Source: Gallaecimonas kandeliae
Lineage (GTDB): Bacteria; Pseudomonadota; Gammaproteobacteria; Enterobacterales; Gallaecimonadaceae
NCBI RefSeq assembly: GCF_030450055.1
Contig: NZ_CP118480.1
Coordinates: 1,391,415-1,455,414, forward strand
Direction of reading: 5' to 3'
Length of the DNA stretch: 64,000 bases
Made by a program: the position numbers and the translations under genes. Below the pieces are notes generated by a model that saw only the letters and a program-made list of their open reading frames with translations, was not told the DNA's origin and did not search any database. Each line of letters opens with the position of its first letter. Positions within the stretch are counted from its first letter, which is position 1. This document shows positions 16,433 through 25,282 of this stretch, one piece after another.

Positions 16433-16833
16433 AACATGCCTGGATAGCGGCATTGCTGGCCCTGGCCGGTTGCAGCCATGCCGAGAACCCAGCCGGAACA
16501 GCCAAGCTGGCCCCTCAGCCGGCCAAGGTCCAGGAGGTCAAGGTGGACAAGAACATCAAGCAACCCGTGGTGACTGGCGTCATATCGACGGACGGCAAAG
16601 TCATCTTCTTGCCGATGGAAGGGGGCTTTTTCGGCATAGTGGGTGATGACGGCCACAAGTGGTTGCCCATGGGGCTGCCCGCCAACATGCGCCGCCACAA
16701 CCTGCGGGTACATGTGGAGGGCCGGCCCGATCCCAAGATGATGACCATTCAGCAGTGGGGCACACCGCTGCACATCACCCAGATCACTGTCCTGGATGAT
16801 AAGGACGCTGTGGACCCAAACGCGCAATATTGA
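16429..16833 (+). CDS. hypothetical lipoprotein coupled to the MscS gene
   Basis: 134 residues: signal MKHAWIAALLALAGC with lipobox LAGC, then a small domain with a VTGVISTDGKVIFLPMEGGFFGIVGDDG core and a later HVEGRPDPKMMTIQQWGTPLHI segment, which reads as a small beta barrel of OB-fold type. No named family is recognised. Its start overlaps the MscS stop by four bases. Its last 50 bases overlap the 3' end of the convergent antiporter gene. Confidence 0.75.
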   Translation: MKHAWIAALLALAGCSHAENPAGTAKLAPQPAKVQEVKVDKNIKQPVVTGVISTDGKVIFLPMEGGFFGIVGDDGHKWLPMGLPANMRRHNLRVHVEGRPDPKMMTIQQWGTPLHITQITVLDDKDAVDPNAQY

Positions 16834-18373
16834 GCACGTGGCGGGCAAAGCCCGCCCCGGCTTCCTCGAAGAAGTTGAACACTTCGATGCCCATGGCCTT
16901 GAGCTCTTCCACCTCGTCGTGGAACTTGGCCACGGCTGCCACCTTGCCCTGGTAACCCCTGGTCTTGAGTTCCTCCGCCGCGAAGAGATTACCGTGGTGG
17001 TTGGGCATGGCCAGCAGCACCAGCTCCAGCTCGTCGTCGTGGCGGATCTTGGACCAGAAGTCCGAATCGGTGGCGTCCCCCACCAGCACCTGGCGCCCGG
17101 CCTCCCAATGCTCCCTGACCTTGTCGATGGCGTGGTCTATGCCCAGCACCCCCTCGCCGAACTCCGCCTCCAGTTGGTCGTAGGCGCCGGTGCCGAGGCG
17201 GCCCATGCCGAAGATCAGCACCTTGGCCCCGCCGATGTCGATGGGGGCGTCGTCCGGGTGCAGGCGCCGCTTCTGGTACCGGATGAGGCGCGGCGCCAGG
17301 AAACGGTACACGGCCTCGGCCCAGAGGCTCAAAGGGGCGGCCAGGGCGAAGGACAGGGACAGGGCTATGGCGATGACCGTCAGCCAACTGCCGTCGATGA
17401 GCCCTGCCTTGGCGCCCAGGGCGGCGACGATAAGGCCGAACTCCGAATAGGTCGCCAGGGTCACCGCCGCCAGCACCCCGGTGCGCACCCGCAGGCCGAA
17501 CAGGCTCAGCACCCAGAAATAGAGGCCGGCCTTGACCGGCAACAGCAGCACCAGCAGCACAGCTGTTACCAGCATCTGCGGGCTGGGTAGGCCGTCCAGG
17601 CCGATGCTGAGGAAAAAGCCCACCAGCAACAGTTCCTTGAGGTTGAAAAGCGTCTTGCCGAGGGCGTCGGCCCTGCTGTGGCCGCCGGCCAGCATGCCCA
17701 TCACCAGGGCGCCGAGGTCAGGCTTGAGGCCCGCCGCCTGGAACAATCCCACCCCCGCCACCAGGGCCAGGAAGAGGCCGGCCAGGCCCTGAAGCTCGGA
17801 GTTGCCGCACCAGTCCAGCAGTTTGTAGAGCAGGGGCCTGGCCAGGGGCAGCAGCAGCAGCAAGGGCGCCCAGGGTGCCGGCCACTGGCCCTGGGCAAAG
17901 CTCAGGAAGAGCACCGCGAAGAGATCCTGCATCACCAGTATGCCGATGGCCAGGCGGCCGTAGAGGGAGCTGGTTTCCCCCTTGTCTTCCAACACCTTGA
18001 CGGCGAACACGGTGGAGGAGAAGGCCAGGGAAAAGGCCACTATCAGCCAGGCGGGCAGGGCGCCCCCGGCCAGGCCGAGCAGGGCCAGCAGCCCTATGGC
18101 GAGGGTGAAAAAGGCCATGGTGCCAAGGAGATGCGCCGTGGTGGCGCCCCAGACCTCGGGTTTCAGGAGGTTCTTGAGCTTGAGCTTGAGGCCGATGGTG
18201 AACAGCAGCAGGGTGACGCCAAGCTCGGCAATGCCGTGGAGGGCGGCGGGAGGCTGGATGCCAATGCCGTGGAGGGCAAAACCGGCGGCCAGGAAACCCA
18301 CCATGGGCGGCAGGCCGAAGCGGCTCAGCAGCAGGCCGCAGAAGAACGCCAGTGCGATGACAGCCGCGCTCAT
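16784..18373 (-). CDS. KefB/YbaL-type monovalent cation:proton antiporter with TrkA-N domain
   Basis: 529 residues. Residues 1 to about 365 form the CPA2 antiporter membrane domain (about 12-13 helices; LPPMVGFLAAGFALHGIG near the start, LVMQDLFAVLF and the FFLSIGLDGLP region). Residues about 380-500 are a TrkA-N/RCK domain with the nucleotide loop VLIFGMGRLGTGAYDQLE. It exports K+ or Na+ in exchange for H+, gated by NAD(H) or glutathione-type ligands in relatives. No KefF/KefG ancillary gene is adjacent. It converges with the preceding lipoprotein gene and overlaps it by 50 bp, so the stops are arranged tail to tail without a terminator. Confidence 0.87.
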   Translation of the reverse strand: MSAAVIALAFFCGLLLSRFGLPPMVGFLAAGFALHGIGIQPPAALHGIAELGVTLLLFTIGLKLKLKNLLKPEVWGATTAHLLGTMAFFTLAIGLLALLGLAGGALPAWLIVAFSLAFSSTVFAVKVLEDKGETSSLYGRLAIGILVMQDLFAVLFLSFAQGQWPAPWAPLLLLLPLARPLLYKLLDWCGNSELQGLAGLFLALVAGVGLFQAAGLKPDLGALVMGMLAGGHSRADALGKTLFNLKELLLVGFFLSIGLDGLPSPQMLVTAVLLVLLLPVKAGLYFWVLSLFGLRVRTGVLAAVTLATYSEFGLIVAALGAKAGLIDGSWLTVIAIALSLSFALAAPLSLWAEAVYRFLAPRLIRYQKRRLHPDDAPIDIGGAKVLIFGMGRLGTGAYDQLEAEFGEGVLGIDHAIDKVREHWEAGRQVLVGDATDSDFWSKIRHDDELELVLLAMPNHHGNLFAAEELKTRGYQGKVAAVAKFHDEVEELKAMGIEVFNFFEEAGAGFARHVLNIARLGPQRPYHPGQ

Positions 18374-18446
18374 ATCTGTAATGGTTCCCTGGTCCTTTTT
18401 ACCTCATGATAACAGCATCCTATTTTCAGCGCGTTACAGAGGTTTT

Positions 18447-18929
18447 ATGCAACCAAAGGATATTGCCCTCAGGCTATTGGACGGCCGCGATACCAACATC
18501 AACGACTACCAGGGCAAGCTGTGGCTGGTGGTGAACACCGCCAGCAAGTGCGGCTTTACCCCCCAGTATGAAGAGCTGGAGGCGCTGTGGCGGGAGTTTG
18601 GCGACCAGGGGCTGGTGGTGTTGGGCTTTCCCTGCAACCAGTTCATGAGCCAGGAGCCGGGGGAAGCCGGTGACATCGCCCAGTTCTGCTCCCTCAACTA
18701 CGGCGTCAGTTTCCCGATGTTCACCAAGACCGAGGTCAACGGGCCCAACACCCATCCCCTTTTCAGCTGGCTTAAAGACAAAGCGCCCGGGGTCATGGGA
18801 TCCCGGGCGGTCAAATGGAACTTCACCAAGTTCCTGGTGAGCCCCGACGGCCAGGTGAAGCGCTACGCGCCCCGCACTGCGCCATCAAGGCTCAAGGGTG
18901 CCATCACTCAGTGGCTGCCGGGCGGCTGA
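18447..18929 (+). CDS. glutathione peroxidase (BtuE/Gpx family)
   Basis: 160 residues, thioredoxin-like fold. Cys35 in NTASKCGFTPQY is the peroxidatic residue (selenocysteine in mammalian GPx1); the catalytic partners are in FPCNQF and the VKWNFTKFLV motif. It reduces peroxides using glutathione or thioredoxin; bacterial cysteine forms mostly use thioredoxin. The ATG at 18447 follows AGAGG. The last 26 bases overlap the end of the convergent M28 peptidase gene. Confidence 0.93.
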   Translation: MQPKDIALRLLDGRDTNINDYQGKLWLVVNTASKCGFTPQYEELEALWREFGDQGLVVLGFPCNQFMSQEPGEAGDIAQFCSLNYGVSFPMFTKTEVNGPNTHPLFSWLKDKAPGVMGSRAVKWNFTKFLVSPDGQVKRYAPRTAPSRLKGAITQWLPGG

Positions 18930-20517
18930 ACTCGGCGCCGCTCTGCCAGCTGGGCCAGTCGCGGCTGGTGATCAGCATCTGGATCATGTCGTGGAAGGCC
19001 TGCAGGTCAGACAGGGCGCCGCGCAGGTCCCAGTCGGCCTGGTATTCGTCACAGGCGTTGTGATAGCAGCCCTTGAGGCGCGCCTTCATCATCTCCCGGT
19101 ACTTGGCCACATCGGCGTCCCAGGGCTGGCTGCCGCCACCGGCGAAGAGTGCCGGTATGCCGGCCTTGGCGAAGTTGAAGTGGTCTGAGCGGTAGTAGCC
19201 GCCGGCTTCCGGCCTGTCGTTGGGGACCAGGGTCCGGCCTTGCTTGCGCAGGGCCTCGCTCAGCTCCTTCTCCAGGCTGGTCTTGCCCTTGCCTACCACC
19301 ACCATGTCCTTGGTGGGACCATAGACGTTGAGGCTGTCCATGTTGATGTCGGCGACGGTGCGGCCCAGGGGGATGGAGGGATTGCTCACATAGTACTTGG
19401 AGCCCAGCAGGCCCTGTTCCTCGGCGGTCACCGCCAGGAAGGCGATGGAGCGGCGTGGCTTCTCAGCGCCCTTGTAGAGATCCTCGAAGGACTGGGCCAG
19501 GCTGATGAGGCCGGCGGTGCCGGTGGCATTGTCCATGGCGCCGTTGTAGACGGGGTCGTCCTTGTGGCTCGGGTCCGTGCCCAGGTGGTCCCAGTGGGCG
19601 GTGATCACCACTGTCTCCTCGGTCTGGCCGGGCAGCACGCCCATGACGTTGTGGGACTCTGTGGTCTTGAAGTCGCTCTTGATGTCGACGCTGGCCTTGG
19701 CGTTGAGGGGCTTGGCCATGGGCGCCTTGCCGGCCGCCTTGGTGGTGGCGGCAAAATCGAGGCCGGCCTGGGCGAAGAGGCGCTTGGCGGCGTCTTCGGT
19801 TATCCAGCCGGAGAAGGCGGATTTGGGGCCGTTGTCGTCGGCAAGATCATAGCGGGTGCCGCCCCAGGAGTTCTCCACCACGGACCAGGGATAAGAAGCA
19901 GGCTCGGTCTGGTGGATGATGAGGGCGCCGGCGGCGCCTTGGCGGGCCGCTTCGTCGAACTTGTAGTCCCAGCGGCCGTAGTAGGTCATGGCGCGGCCGT
20001 CGAAGCGCTTGTCACCGGTGGCGTAGCCCGGATCGTTGACCAGCATCACCACCACCTTGCCTTTGACGTCCAGGCCCTGGTAGTCGTCCCAGCCCAGCTC
20101 AGGGGCATGGATACCGTAGCCCACGAACACCAGATCGGCGTCCTTGACGGTGGTTTCGGCCACCGCCTTGGGGCTGTTGATCACCATGTCCTTGAGGTAG
20201 TCGAGCTTGAGGTTGCCCAGGGTCAGCTGGCCTGGGTGGCTGGTGATGGCCACCAGGGGCACGGGCTGCAGGTAGCTGTCGCCGAAGCCGGGTTTTAGCC
20301 CCAGGCGCATGAACTGGGCCTGGAGGAAGGCGAGGGTCTTGGTTTCGCCGATGGTGGCGGGCAGGCGGCCCTGGAATTCGTCGGACGAGAGGGTCTTGAC
20401 GAAGCTGCCGTAGCTGCCGGCATCCAGCCCCTTGGCGAGCTTGTCGCCGGGGACGCTGGCCTGGGCACCGGTGGCCAGCAAAAGGCCTGCTGCAAGCAAG
20501 CTGAGTCTGGTTTTCAT
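18904..20517 (-). CDS. secreted M28-family zinc peptidase with PA insert
   Basis: 537 residues with a Sec signal (KTRLSLLAAGLLLATGAQA). The zinc ligands of the M28 aminopeptidase fold are visible in order: His in AHWDHLG, bridging Asp in GAMDNATG, the catalytic Glu pair in TAEEQGLLGS, Asp in DINMDS, and His in YRSDHFNF. Between about residues 120 and 270 is a protease-associated (PA) type insert (AGALIIHQTEPASYPW). The role is periplasmic or extracellular release of amino acids from peptides. I placed the start at 20517, giving the signal peptide; the longer frame from 20832 is not coding-like. It is next to the NagD-type gene on the same strand. Confidence 0.9.
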   Translation of the reverse strand: MKTRLSLLAAGLLLATGAQASVPGDKLAKGLDAGSYGSFVKTLSSDEFQGRLPATIGETKTLAFLQAQFMRLGLKPGFGDSYLQPVPLVAITSHPGQLTLGNLKLDYLKDMVINSPKAVAETTVKDADLVFVGYGIHAPELGWDDYQGLDVKGKVVVMLVNDPGYATGDKRFDGRAMTYYGRWDYKFDEAARQGAAGALIIHQTEPASYPWSVVENSWGGTRYDLADDNGPKSAFSGWITEDAAKRLFAQAGLDFAATTKAAGKAPMAKPLNAKASVDIKSDFKTTESHNVMGVLPGQTEETVVITAHWDHLGTDPSHKDDPVYNGAMDNATGTAGLISLAQSFEDLYKGAEKPRRSIAFLAVTAEEQGLLGSKYYVSNPSIPLGRTVADINMDSLNVYGPTKDMVVVGKGKTSLEKELSEALRKQGRTLVPNDRPEAGGYYRSDHFNFAKAGIPALFAGGGSQPWDADVAKYREMMKARLKGCYHNACDEYQADWDLRGALSDLQAFHDMIQMLITSRDWPSWQSGAEFSRPAATE

Positions 20518-20615
20518 GGGGTTATCCTTATGGTCATCGCCCCTGCACCTTGGCACGGTGGCAAGGGCCTGCCAATGGCCTCTCGGCCATCGGCGCCGGG
20601 GCTGCGATGAAAGGT

Positions 20616-21362
20616 TTAGAGGATGTCTATCTCGGCAACGCTGGCGAAGACGTGGTTGGGCCTGAAGGGCATCAGGGCAATGTCCTTTTTCTGGGACACC
20701 CCGGACAGCACCAGTATGGTCTCCAGGCCCGCCTGGAAGCCGGCCAAGATGTCGGTGCGCAGGTTGTCGCCGATGATGACGGTGTTCTCGGAATGGGCGC
20801 CGATGTGGTTGAGGGCCGAGCGCACTATCCAACTGGACGGCTTGCCCACGTAGAAGGGCTGCTTGCCGGTGATGCGCTCTATGGGGGCGCAGAGGGCCCC
20901 ACAGGCCGGGCTCTGGTTGGGGCCGTTGAAGTCCGGGTTGGTGGCGATGAAGCGGGCCCCTTCGGCCACGAAGCGGGCGGCCTTGTGGATCATGTCCCAG
21001 TTGTAGGAACGGGTCTCGCCGACGATGACGAAATCCGGGTTGATGTCGGTGATGGTAAAGCCAATCTTGTAGAGCTCGTGGGTCAGGGCCCCGTCCCCTA
21101 TGACGTAGGCCTTGTTGCCGTCCTGGCGGCGCAGGAAATCGGCGGTGGCCATGGCGGCGGTATAGAAGGCCTCCTCCGGCACCTTGACGCCCCCGGCGGC
21201 CAGGCGGTTGTGCAGATCCCTGGCGGTTTGGGAGGGGTTGTTGGTCAGCAGTACCAGGGGGTTGCCTTGCTCCAGTACCCGCTTGATAAAGGCGTCGGCG
21301 CCGGGAATGGCGGTGTTGTCGTGCATCAGCACGCCGTCGATGTCGCAGATGATGTTTTTCAT
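20616..21362 (-). CDS. nagD: NagD-type HAD phosphatase
   Basis: 248 residues. HAD class IIA: motif I CDIDGVLMHDN (D7, D9), motif II LLTNNPS, and motif III/IV GDNLRTDILAG with the lysine in YVGKPSSW. E. coli NagD is a UMP/GMP nucleotidase and the length (250) matches, with the same DINPDFVIVGETRSYNWDMI cap-region pattern. There are no nagBAC genes beside it. The ATG at 21362 is the natural start (MKNIICDIDG). It is divergent from the DUF3025 gene. Confidence 0.88.
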   Translation of the reverse strand: MKNIICDIDGVLMHDNTAIPGADAFIKRVLEQGNPLVLLTNNPSQTARDLHNRLAAGGVKVPEEAFYTAAMATADFLRRQDGNKAYVIGDGALTHELYKIGFTITDINPDFVIVGETRSYNWDMIHKAARFVAEGARFIATNPDFNGPNQSPACGALCAPIERITGKQPFYVGKPSSWIVRSALNHIGAHSENTVIIGDNLRTDILAGFQAGLETILVLSGVSQKKDIALMPFRPNHVFASVAEIDIL

Positions 21363-21458
21363 GGGCTGGCGCCGCTTGCTTGGGGTGCCTTCAGTGATAC
21401 CAGAAAAAGCCGCCGTTTTGCTACACTGGCGCCCTTTTGCTGATGGGGGAAAGCGCCG

Positions 21459-22256
21459 GTGACTTGGCAACGCCACTTTCTGGATGAGGGGCTCTACGGG
21501 GACCTCAAGGCTCTGTTCCCAAAGCTGGGTGATGAATCTGGCTTTCCGGGGCTCGATACCCTGACGGCCTGGTTGCCGGCCGGCACCGCCACCCGCTCCG
21601 GCCAGCCGGTCAGTTTCTGCAGCGCGCCCCTGGACGACTACTACGAGGCGCAGATCCTGGCCACGGGCCGGGTGCCGACCCGGCCGGACAACTGGCACGA
21701 CTGCTTCAACGCCCTGGCCTGGGCTCTGTACCCCCGCGCCAAGGCCGCCATCAACGCCCAGCATGTGGCCGATATCGAGGCCCATGGCCTCAGCCCCAGG
21801 ACCTTGCGCCGTGACAGCCTGACCCTCTTCGACGAATGTGGCGTGCTGGTGGTGGCGGCCAGCCTCGAGCCTTTGGAAGCGCTGCGCCAGCACCACTGGC
21901 AGCAGGCCTTCGTCGAGGGCAGGGAACAGTGGGGCAGCGCCACCCGGCCATTCGTGTTCGGCCACGCCGTTTACGAGCAGGGCCTGGCCCCTTACCTTGG
22001 CCTTACCGCCAAGATGCTGCCGCTGCTGGCACCGCCGGCCTTCTTCGGCTGGGCGCTTAAGGCCCAGTACGCCTGGCTGGATGAGCGGCTCTGCGAACTG
22101 CTGGCCTCGGACGGCCTCAAGGACAAGTCGTTGCTCTCGCCCCTGCCGCTGCTGGGGGTGCCGGGCTGGTGGCCACAAAACAGCGACCCTGCCTTCTACG
22201 CCAACCTGGATTACTTCCGGCCCCTGCGCCGGCCAAGGCCGCCGCTTCAGCCATGA
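21459..22256 (+). CDS. DUF3025 family protein
   Basis: 265 residues, cytoplasmic, uncharacterised. It matches the DUF3025 pattern as I know it: YYEAQILATGRVPTRPDNWHDCFNALAW, ALYPRAKAAIN, RDSLTLFDECGVLV, and a C-terminal PLPLLGVPGWWPQNSDPAFY. Start is a GTG at 21459 with GGGGGAAAG nine bases upstream; the nearest ATG is far inside the conserved region. It ends at a bidirectional terminator shared with the symporter gene. Confidence 0.85.
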   Translation: MTWQRHFLDEGLYGDLKALFPKLGDESGFPGLDTLTAWLPAGTATRSGQPVSFCSAPLDDYYEAQILATGRVPTRPDNWHDCFNALAWALYPRAKAAINAQHVADIEAHGLSPRTLRRDSLTLFDECGVLVVAASLEPLEALRQHHWQQAFVEGREQWGSATRPFVFGHAVYEQGLAPYLGLTAKMLPLLAPPAFFGWALKAQYAWLDERLCELLASDGLKDKSLLSPLPLLGVPGWWPQNSDPAFYANLDYFRPLRRPRPPLQP

Positions 22257-22260
22257 AAAA

Positions 22261-22285
22261 AGCCGCCCTGGGGCGGCTTTTTTTC
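22261..22285. terminator. bidirectional intrinsic terminator
   Basis: AGCCGCC / GGCGGCT stem with CTGG loop, T8 on the right and A6 on the left, between the convergent DUF3025 and symporter genes. Confidence 0.9.
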
Positions 22286-22297
22286 GCTCTTGCCTGC

Positions 22298-23599
22298 TCA
22301 GGCATGGCCGTGGGGGAGGTGCACTTCCTCTTCCGCCTTGGCGGCGTTGGGGTCGTTGAAGCGCCCTTCGTCCAGCTCCCCTTCGGACTTGGCCACCACC
22401 AAGGTCACCATGGCGTCGCCTGTGACATTGACGGCGGTGCGGGTCATGTCCAGCAACCTGTCCACGCCCATGATGAGGCCTATGCCCTCCACCGGCAGGT
22501 GCACCTGGTTGAGCACCATGGCCAACATGATGAGGCCGACGCCGGGCACCCCGGCGGTGCCCACAGAGGCGAGGGTGGCGGTGAGGATCACCATCAGGTA
22601 GTCGGTGAGGCTCAAGTCGATGCCGTAGACCTGGGCGATGAAGACGGTGGCCACCCCCTGCATGATGGCGGTGCCGTCCATGTTGATGGTGGCGCCGAGC
22701 GGCACCGTGAAGGAGGCGATGCTGTTGTTGACCCCCAGTTTCTTGGTCACCGTTTCCAGGGTCACCGGCAGGGTGGCGTTGGATGAGGCGGTGGAGAAGG
22801 CGAACAGCGCCGTGTCGCGCATCTTGCGCAGGAACATCAGCGGACTCAGGCGGGCCAGCAGCTTGAGCAGTACCGGGTAGCTGATGAAGGCATGGATGGC
22901 CAGCACTCCCAGCACCAGGAAGAAGTACTTGCCGAGGCTACCGAGGGTATCCAGGCCCTTGTCGGCAAAGAGCTTGGCCATCAGGCAGAAGACGCCGTAG
23001 GGCGCCAGGTTCATGAGGATGGTGACCAGTTTCATGATCACCTCGTTGAAGTCCTCGAAGACCTTGGCGATGCGCTCACCGGCCTTGCCGGACAGGGCTA
23101 TGGCCACCCCGAACAGCACGGCGAAGACGATGATCTGCAGCATGTTGCCCTGGGCCATGGCCTGGATGGGGTTGGACGGCACCAGGTTGGTGATGACGTC
23201 GGCCAGGGAGGGCGCCGCCGAGGCTTTGAAGCTGGCGTCGCTATGCAGCTCGAGGCCAATGCCGGGCTTGACCAGCACCGCCAGGGTGATGGCCAGGGTG
23301 ATGGCCAGGGCCGTGGTGATGAGATAGAGGCCTATGGCTTTGACGCCGAGGCGGCCGAGCTTGGTTGGGTCGGACAGGGAGCAGGTGCCGCACACCAGGG
23401 ACACGAACACCAAGGGCACCACCAGCATCTTCAGGGAGGCGACGAACAGCTTGCCGCCGATCTGGAACAACGTCAGGCAGGAGGCGGTGAAACTGGAATC
23501 CGGCGCGAAGCCGTGCAGGGCCAGGCCCAGGGCGAAGCCCAGTACCATGCCGATGAAGATGCGCGCCGTAAGGCCCAGTTTTCCTTTTTGTTTTGTCAC
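22298..23599 (-). CDS. dicarboxylate/amino acid:cation symporter (DAACS family)
   Basis: 433 residues, eight transmembrane helices with two re-entrant loops. Signatures: the serine-rich hairpin FAFSTASSNATLPVT, TINMDGTA in the unwound TM7 (NMDGT is the Na+/substrate site), and VPGVGLIMLAMVL with the later GVDRLLDMTRTAVNVTGD. It imports glutamate, aspartate or C4-dicarboxylates with Na+ or H+; the NxxxD in the last motif suits an acidic amino acid or dicarboxylate, but GltP versus DctA cannot be decided by eye. Monocistronic. Confidence 0.9.
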   Translation of the reverse strand: MTKQKGKLGLTARIFIGMVLGFALGLALHGFAPDSSFTASCLTLFQIGGKLFVASLKMLVVPLVFVSLVCGTCSLSDPTKLGRLGVKAIGLYLITTALAITLAITLAVLVKPGIGLELHSDASFKASAAPSLADVITNLVPSNPIQAMAQGNMLQIIVFAVLFGVAIALSGKAGERIAKVFEDFNEVIMKLVTILMNLAPYGVFCLMAKLFADKGLDTLGSLGKYFFLVLGVLAIHAFISYPVLLKLLARLSPLMFLRKMRDTALFAFSTASSNATLPVTLETVTKKLGVNNSIASFTVPLGATINMDGTAIMQGVATVFIAQVYGIDLSLTDYLMVILTATLASVGTAGVPGVGLIMLAMVLNQVHLPVEGIGLIMGVDRLLDMTRTAVNVTGDAMVTLVVAKSEGELDEGRFNDPNAAKAEEEVHLPHGHA

Positions 23600-23687
23600 G
23601 GGCTGTCCAAGATTCTGCTAACAAATGCCAGCTAATCTAACAGCTTGAAGCAGGGATGAACAGGGAAGGGGAGGCGGGGGCCGGGCA

Positions 23688-23714
23688 CAAAAAAGCCCGG
23701 CTGCTGCCGGGCTT
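23688..23714 (-). terminator. intrinsic terminator after astB
   Basis: Stem AAGCCCGG / CCGGGCTT with a six-base loop; on the minus strand the T tract (TTTTTTGTG) follows, 13 bases beyond the astB stop. Confidence 0.88.
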
Positions 23715-23726
23715 TGGGGAAGGAAC

Positions 23727-25067
23727 TTAGTCCAACTGGAAGGGGTAGACGGAACCGAGGCCGAGGATCTGGGTCAGTTCGTCCAGGGCGTCGCGGCTTT
23801 CCATCAGCAGCGCCGGATCGGCCAAGTCCGCCACGTGTAGCTCTTCACGGTAGTGCTTGTCCACCCAGGTATTGAGGCGGTTGAAGAGGGCGTCGTCCAG
23901 CAGGCAGCTGGGGTTCACCGCCGCCACTTCCTCGTCGTTCAAGGCCACCCGCAGGCGCAGGCAGGCCGGGCCGCCGCCGTTGCGCATGGACTGTTTGACG
24001 TCCATGTAATGGACTTCCTTGATGGGGCTGTCCTGCTCCACCAGGCTGGCCAGGTAGGTCCTGACGGCGTCGGATTCTTCACATTCGGTGGGGGCTATGA
24101 TGGCCATGATGCCGGACGGCAGCGTCACCACCTGGGTGTTGAACAGGTAGGTCTTGACCGCCTCGGCCACGCTCACCTGATCCCGCGGCACTTCCACGAA
24201 ATGCAGCTCGCCGTCGCCGAATTTGCGGCGGATCTCGGCAAACTTGGCCTGGGTGTCGACAAAGGCGTCCTGGTGGTAGAACAGCAGGTTCTGGTTGCCG
24301 ACGCTGATGACGTCGTTGTGGAAGACGCCGGCGTCGATGACGTCCGGGTTCTGCTGGAGGTAGACCACGGTGTCGTCGTCCAGGCCGTGCAGCCGGGCTA
24401 TGGCCTGGGAGGCTTCCAAGGTCTGGCGGGCCGGGTATTTCTTCGGCGCCGGGGCAGCGGCGTTGAAGGCCTCGCGGCCGTAGACGAAGAGTTCCACGCC
24501 GGCGTGGCCGTAATGGCTGCACAGGCGGGTGTGGTTGGCGGCGCCTTCGTCACCGAAGTGATCGTTGTCCGGCAGGTGCTTGTGGTGCTGGAAGTGGCGA
24601 TCGTCGTTGAAGATGGCCTGGAGGATGCGCCCCGTCACCGCCGGCTCCAGGCTGCGGTGGAACTTGTTGGTCAGGTTGGCGGGGGTGAAATGCACCCGAC
24701 CGTCGCTGGTGTCCGCCGAGGGCGAAATGGTGGCGGCGTTGGCCGTCCACATGCTGGAGGCCGAGCAGCAGGCGGCGAGGATGGCCGGGGCCTCCTTGGC
24801 GGCCTTGGCCAGCACCTGGGCGTCGGTGCCGCTAAAGCCCAGGCGGCGCAGGGTCGCCATATCAGGACGTTCCTGGGGCGCCAGCACGCCTTGCTTGAGG
24901 CCCAGGTCGTGCAGGGCCTTCATCTTCATCAGGCCCTGCTTGGCGGCCTGCCTGGGGCTGGAGGCGCTGGCGGCGTTGGACAGGGAGGCCACGTTGCCGA
25001 AAGACAGACCGGCGTAGTTGTGGGTTGGGCCCACCAGGCCGTCGAAATTGACTTCGAAATGTTTCAT
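23727..25067 (-). CDS. astB: N-succinylarginine dihydrolase AstB
   Basis: 446 residues, full length for AstB. It is the second step of the arginine succinyltransferase pathway, hydrolysing N2-succinylarginine to succinylornithine, CO2 and ammonia. Pentein fold. Signatures: [18 protein letters not shown] at the N-terminus, [51 protein letters not shown], and [14 protein letters not shown] carrying the active cysteine. The other ast genes are not in the window, so the pathway is dispersed here. Divergent from topA. Confidence 0.96.
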   Translation of the reverse strand: MKHFEVNFDGLVGPTHNYAGLSFGNVASLSNAASASSPRQAAKQGLMKMKALHDLGLKQGVLAPQERPDMATLRRLGFSGTDAQVLAKAAKEAPAILAACCSASSMWTANAATISPSADTSDGRVHFTPANLTNKFHRSLEPAVTGRILQAIFNDDRHFQHHKHLPDNDHFGDEGAANHTRLCSHYGHAGVELFVYGREAFNAAAPAPKKYPARQTLEASQAIARLHGLDDDTVVYLQQNPDVIDAGVFHNDVISVGNQNLLFYHQDAFVDTQAKFAEIRRKFGDGELHFVEVPRDQVSVAEAVKTYLFNTQVVTLPSGIMAIIAPTECEESDAVRTYLASLVEQDSPIKEVHYMDVKQSMRNGGGPACLRLRVALNDEEVAAVNPSCLLDDALFNRLNTWVDKHYREELHVADLADPALLMESRDALDELTQILGLGSVYPFQLD

Positions 25068-25209
25068 GCCCTATTCCTTGTTTTAGCCTTGGACGGGATC
25101 TTTTCAGTTGTCGGCATTATACCCATAGCAAGGAAAGGGTAACGGTCGGCCTTGCAAATGATGGATAAGTTGAATTAATTAGAAAAAGGGACGACTTCAG
25201 GCTTGCGCC

Positions 25210-25238
25210 TTGCATCGGCTGAGTCAAAACACTATATA
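25210..25238 (+). promoter_or_regulatory. probable sigma-70 promoter of topA
   Basis: TTGCAT at 25210-25215, a 17-base spacer, and TATATA at 25233-25238, about 45 bp before the topA start. Good match to -35/-10 consensus and correctly spaced. Confidence 0.6.
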
Positions 25239-25282
25239 TGGGCACCCCTGACGGGCCCCAGCCAACCTAACGTAAGAGACTC

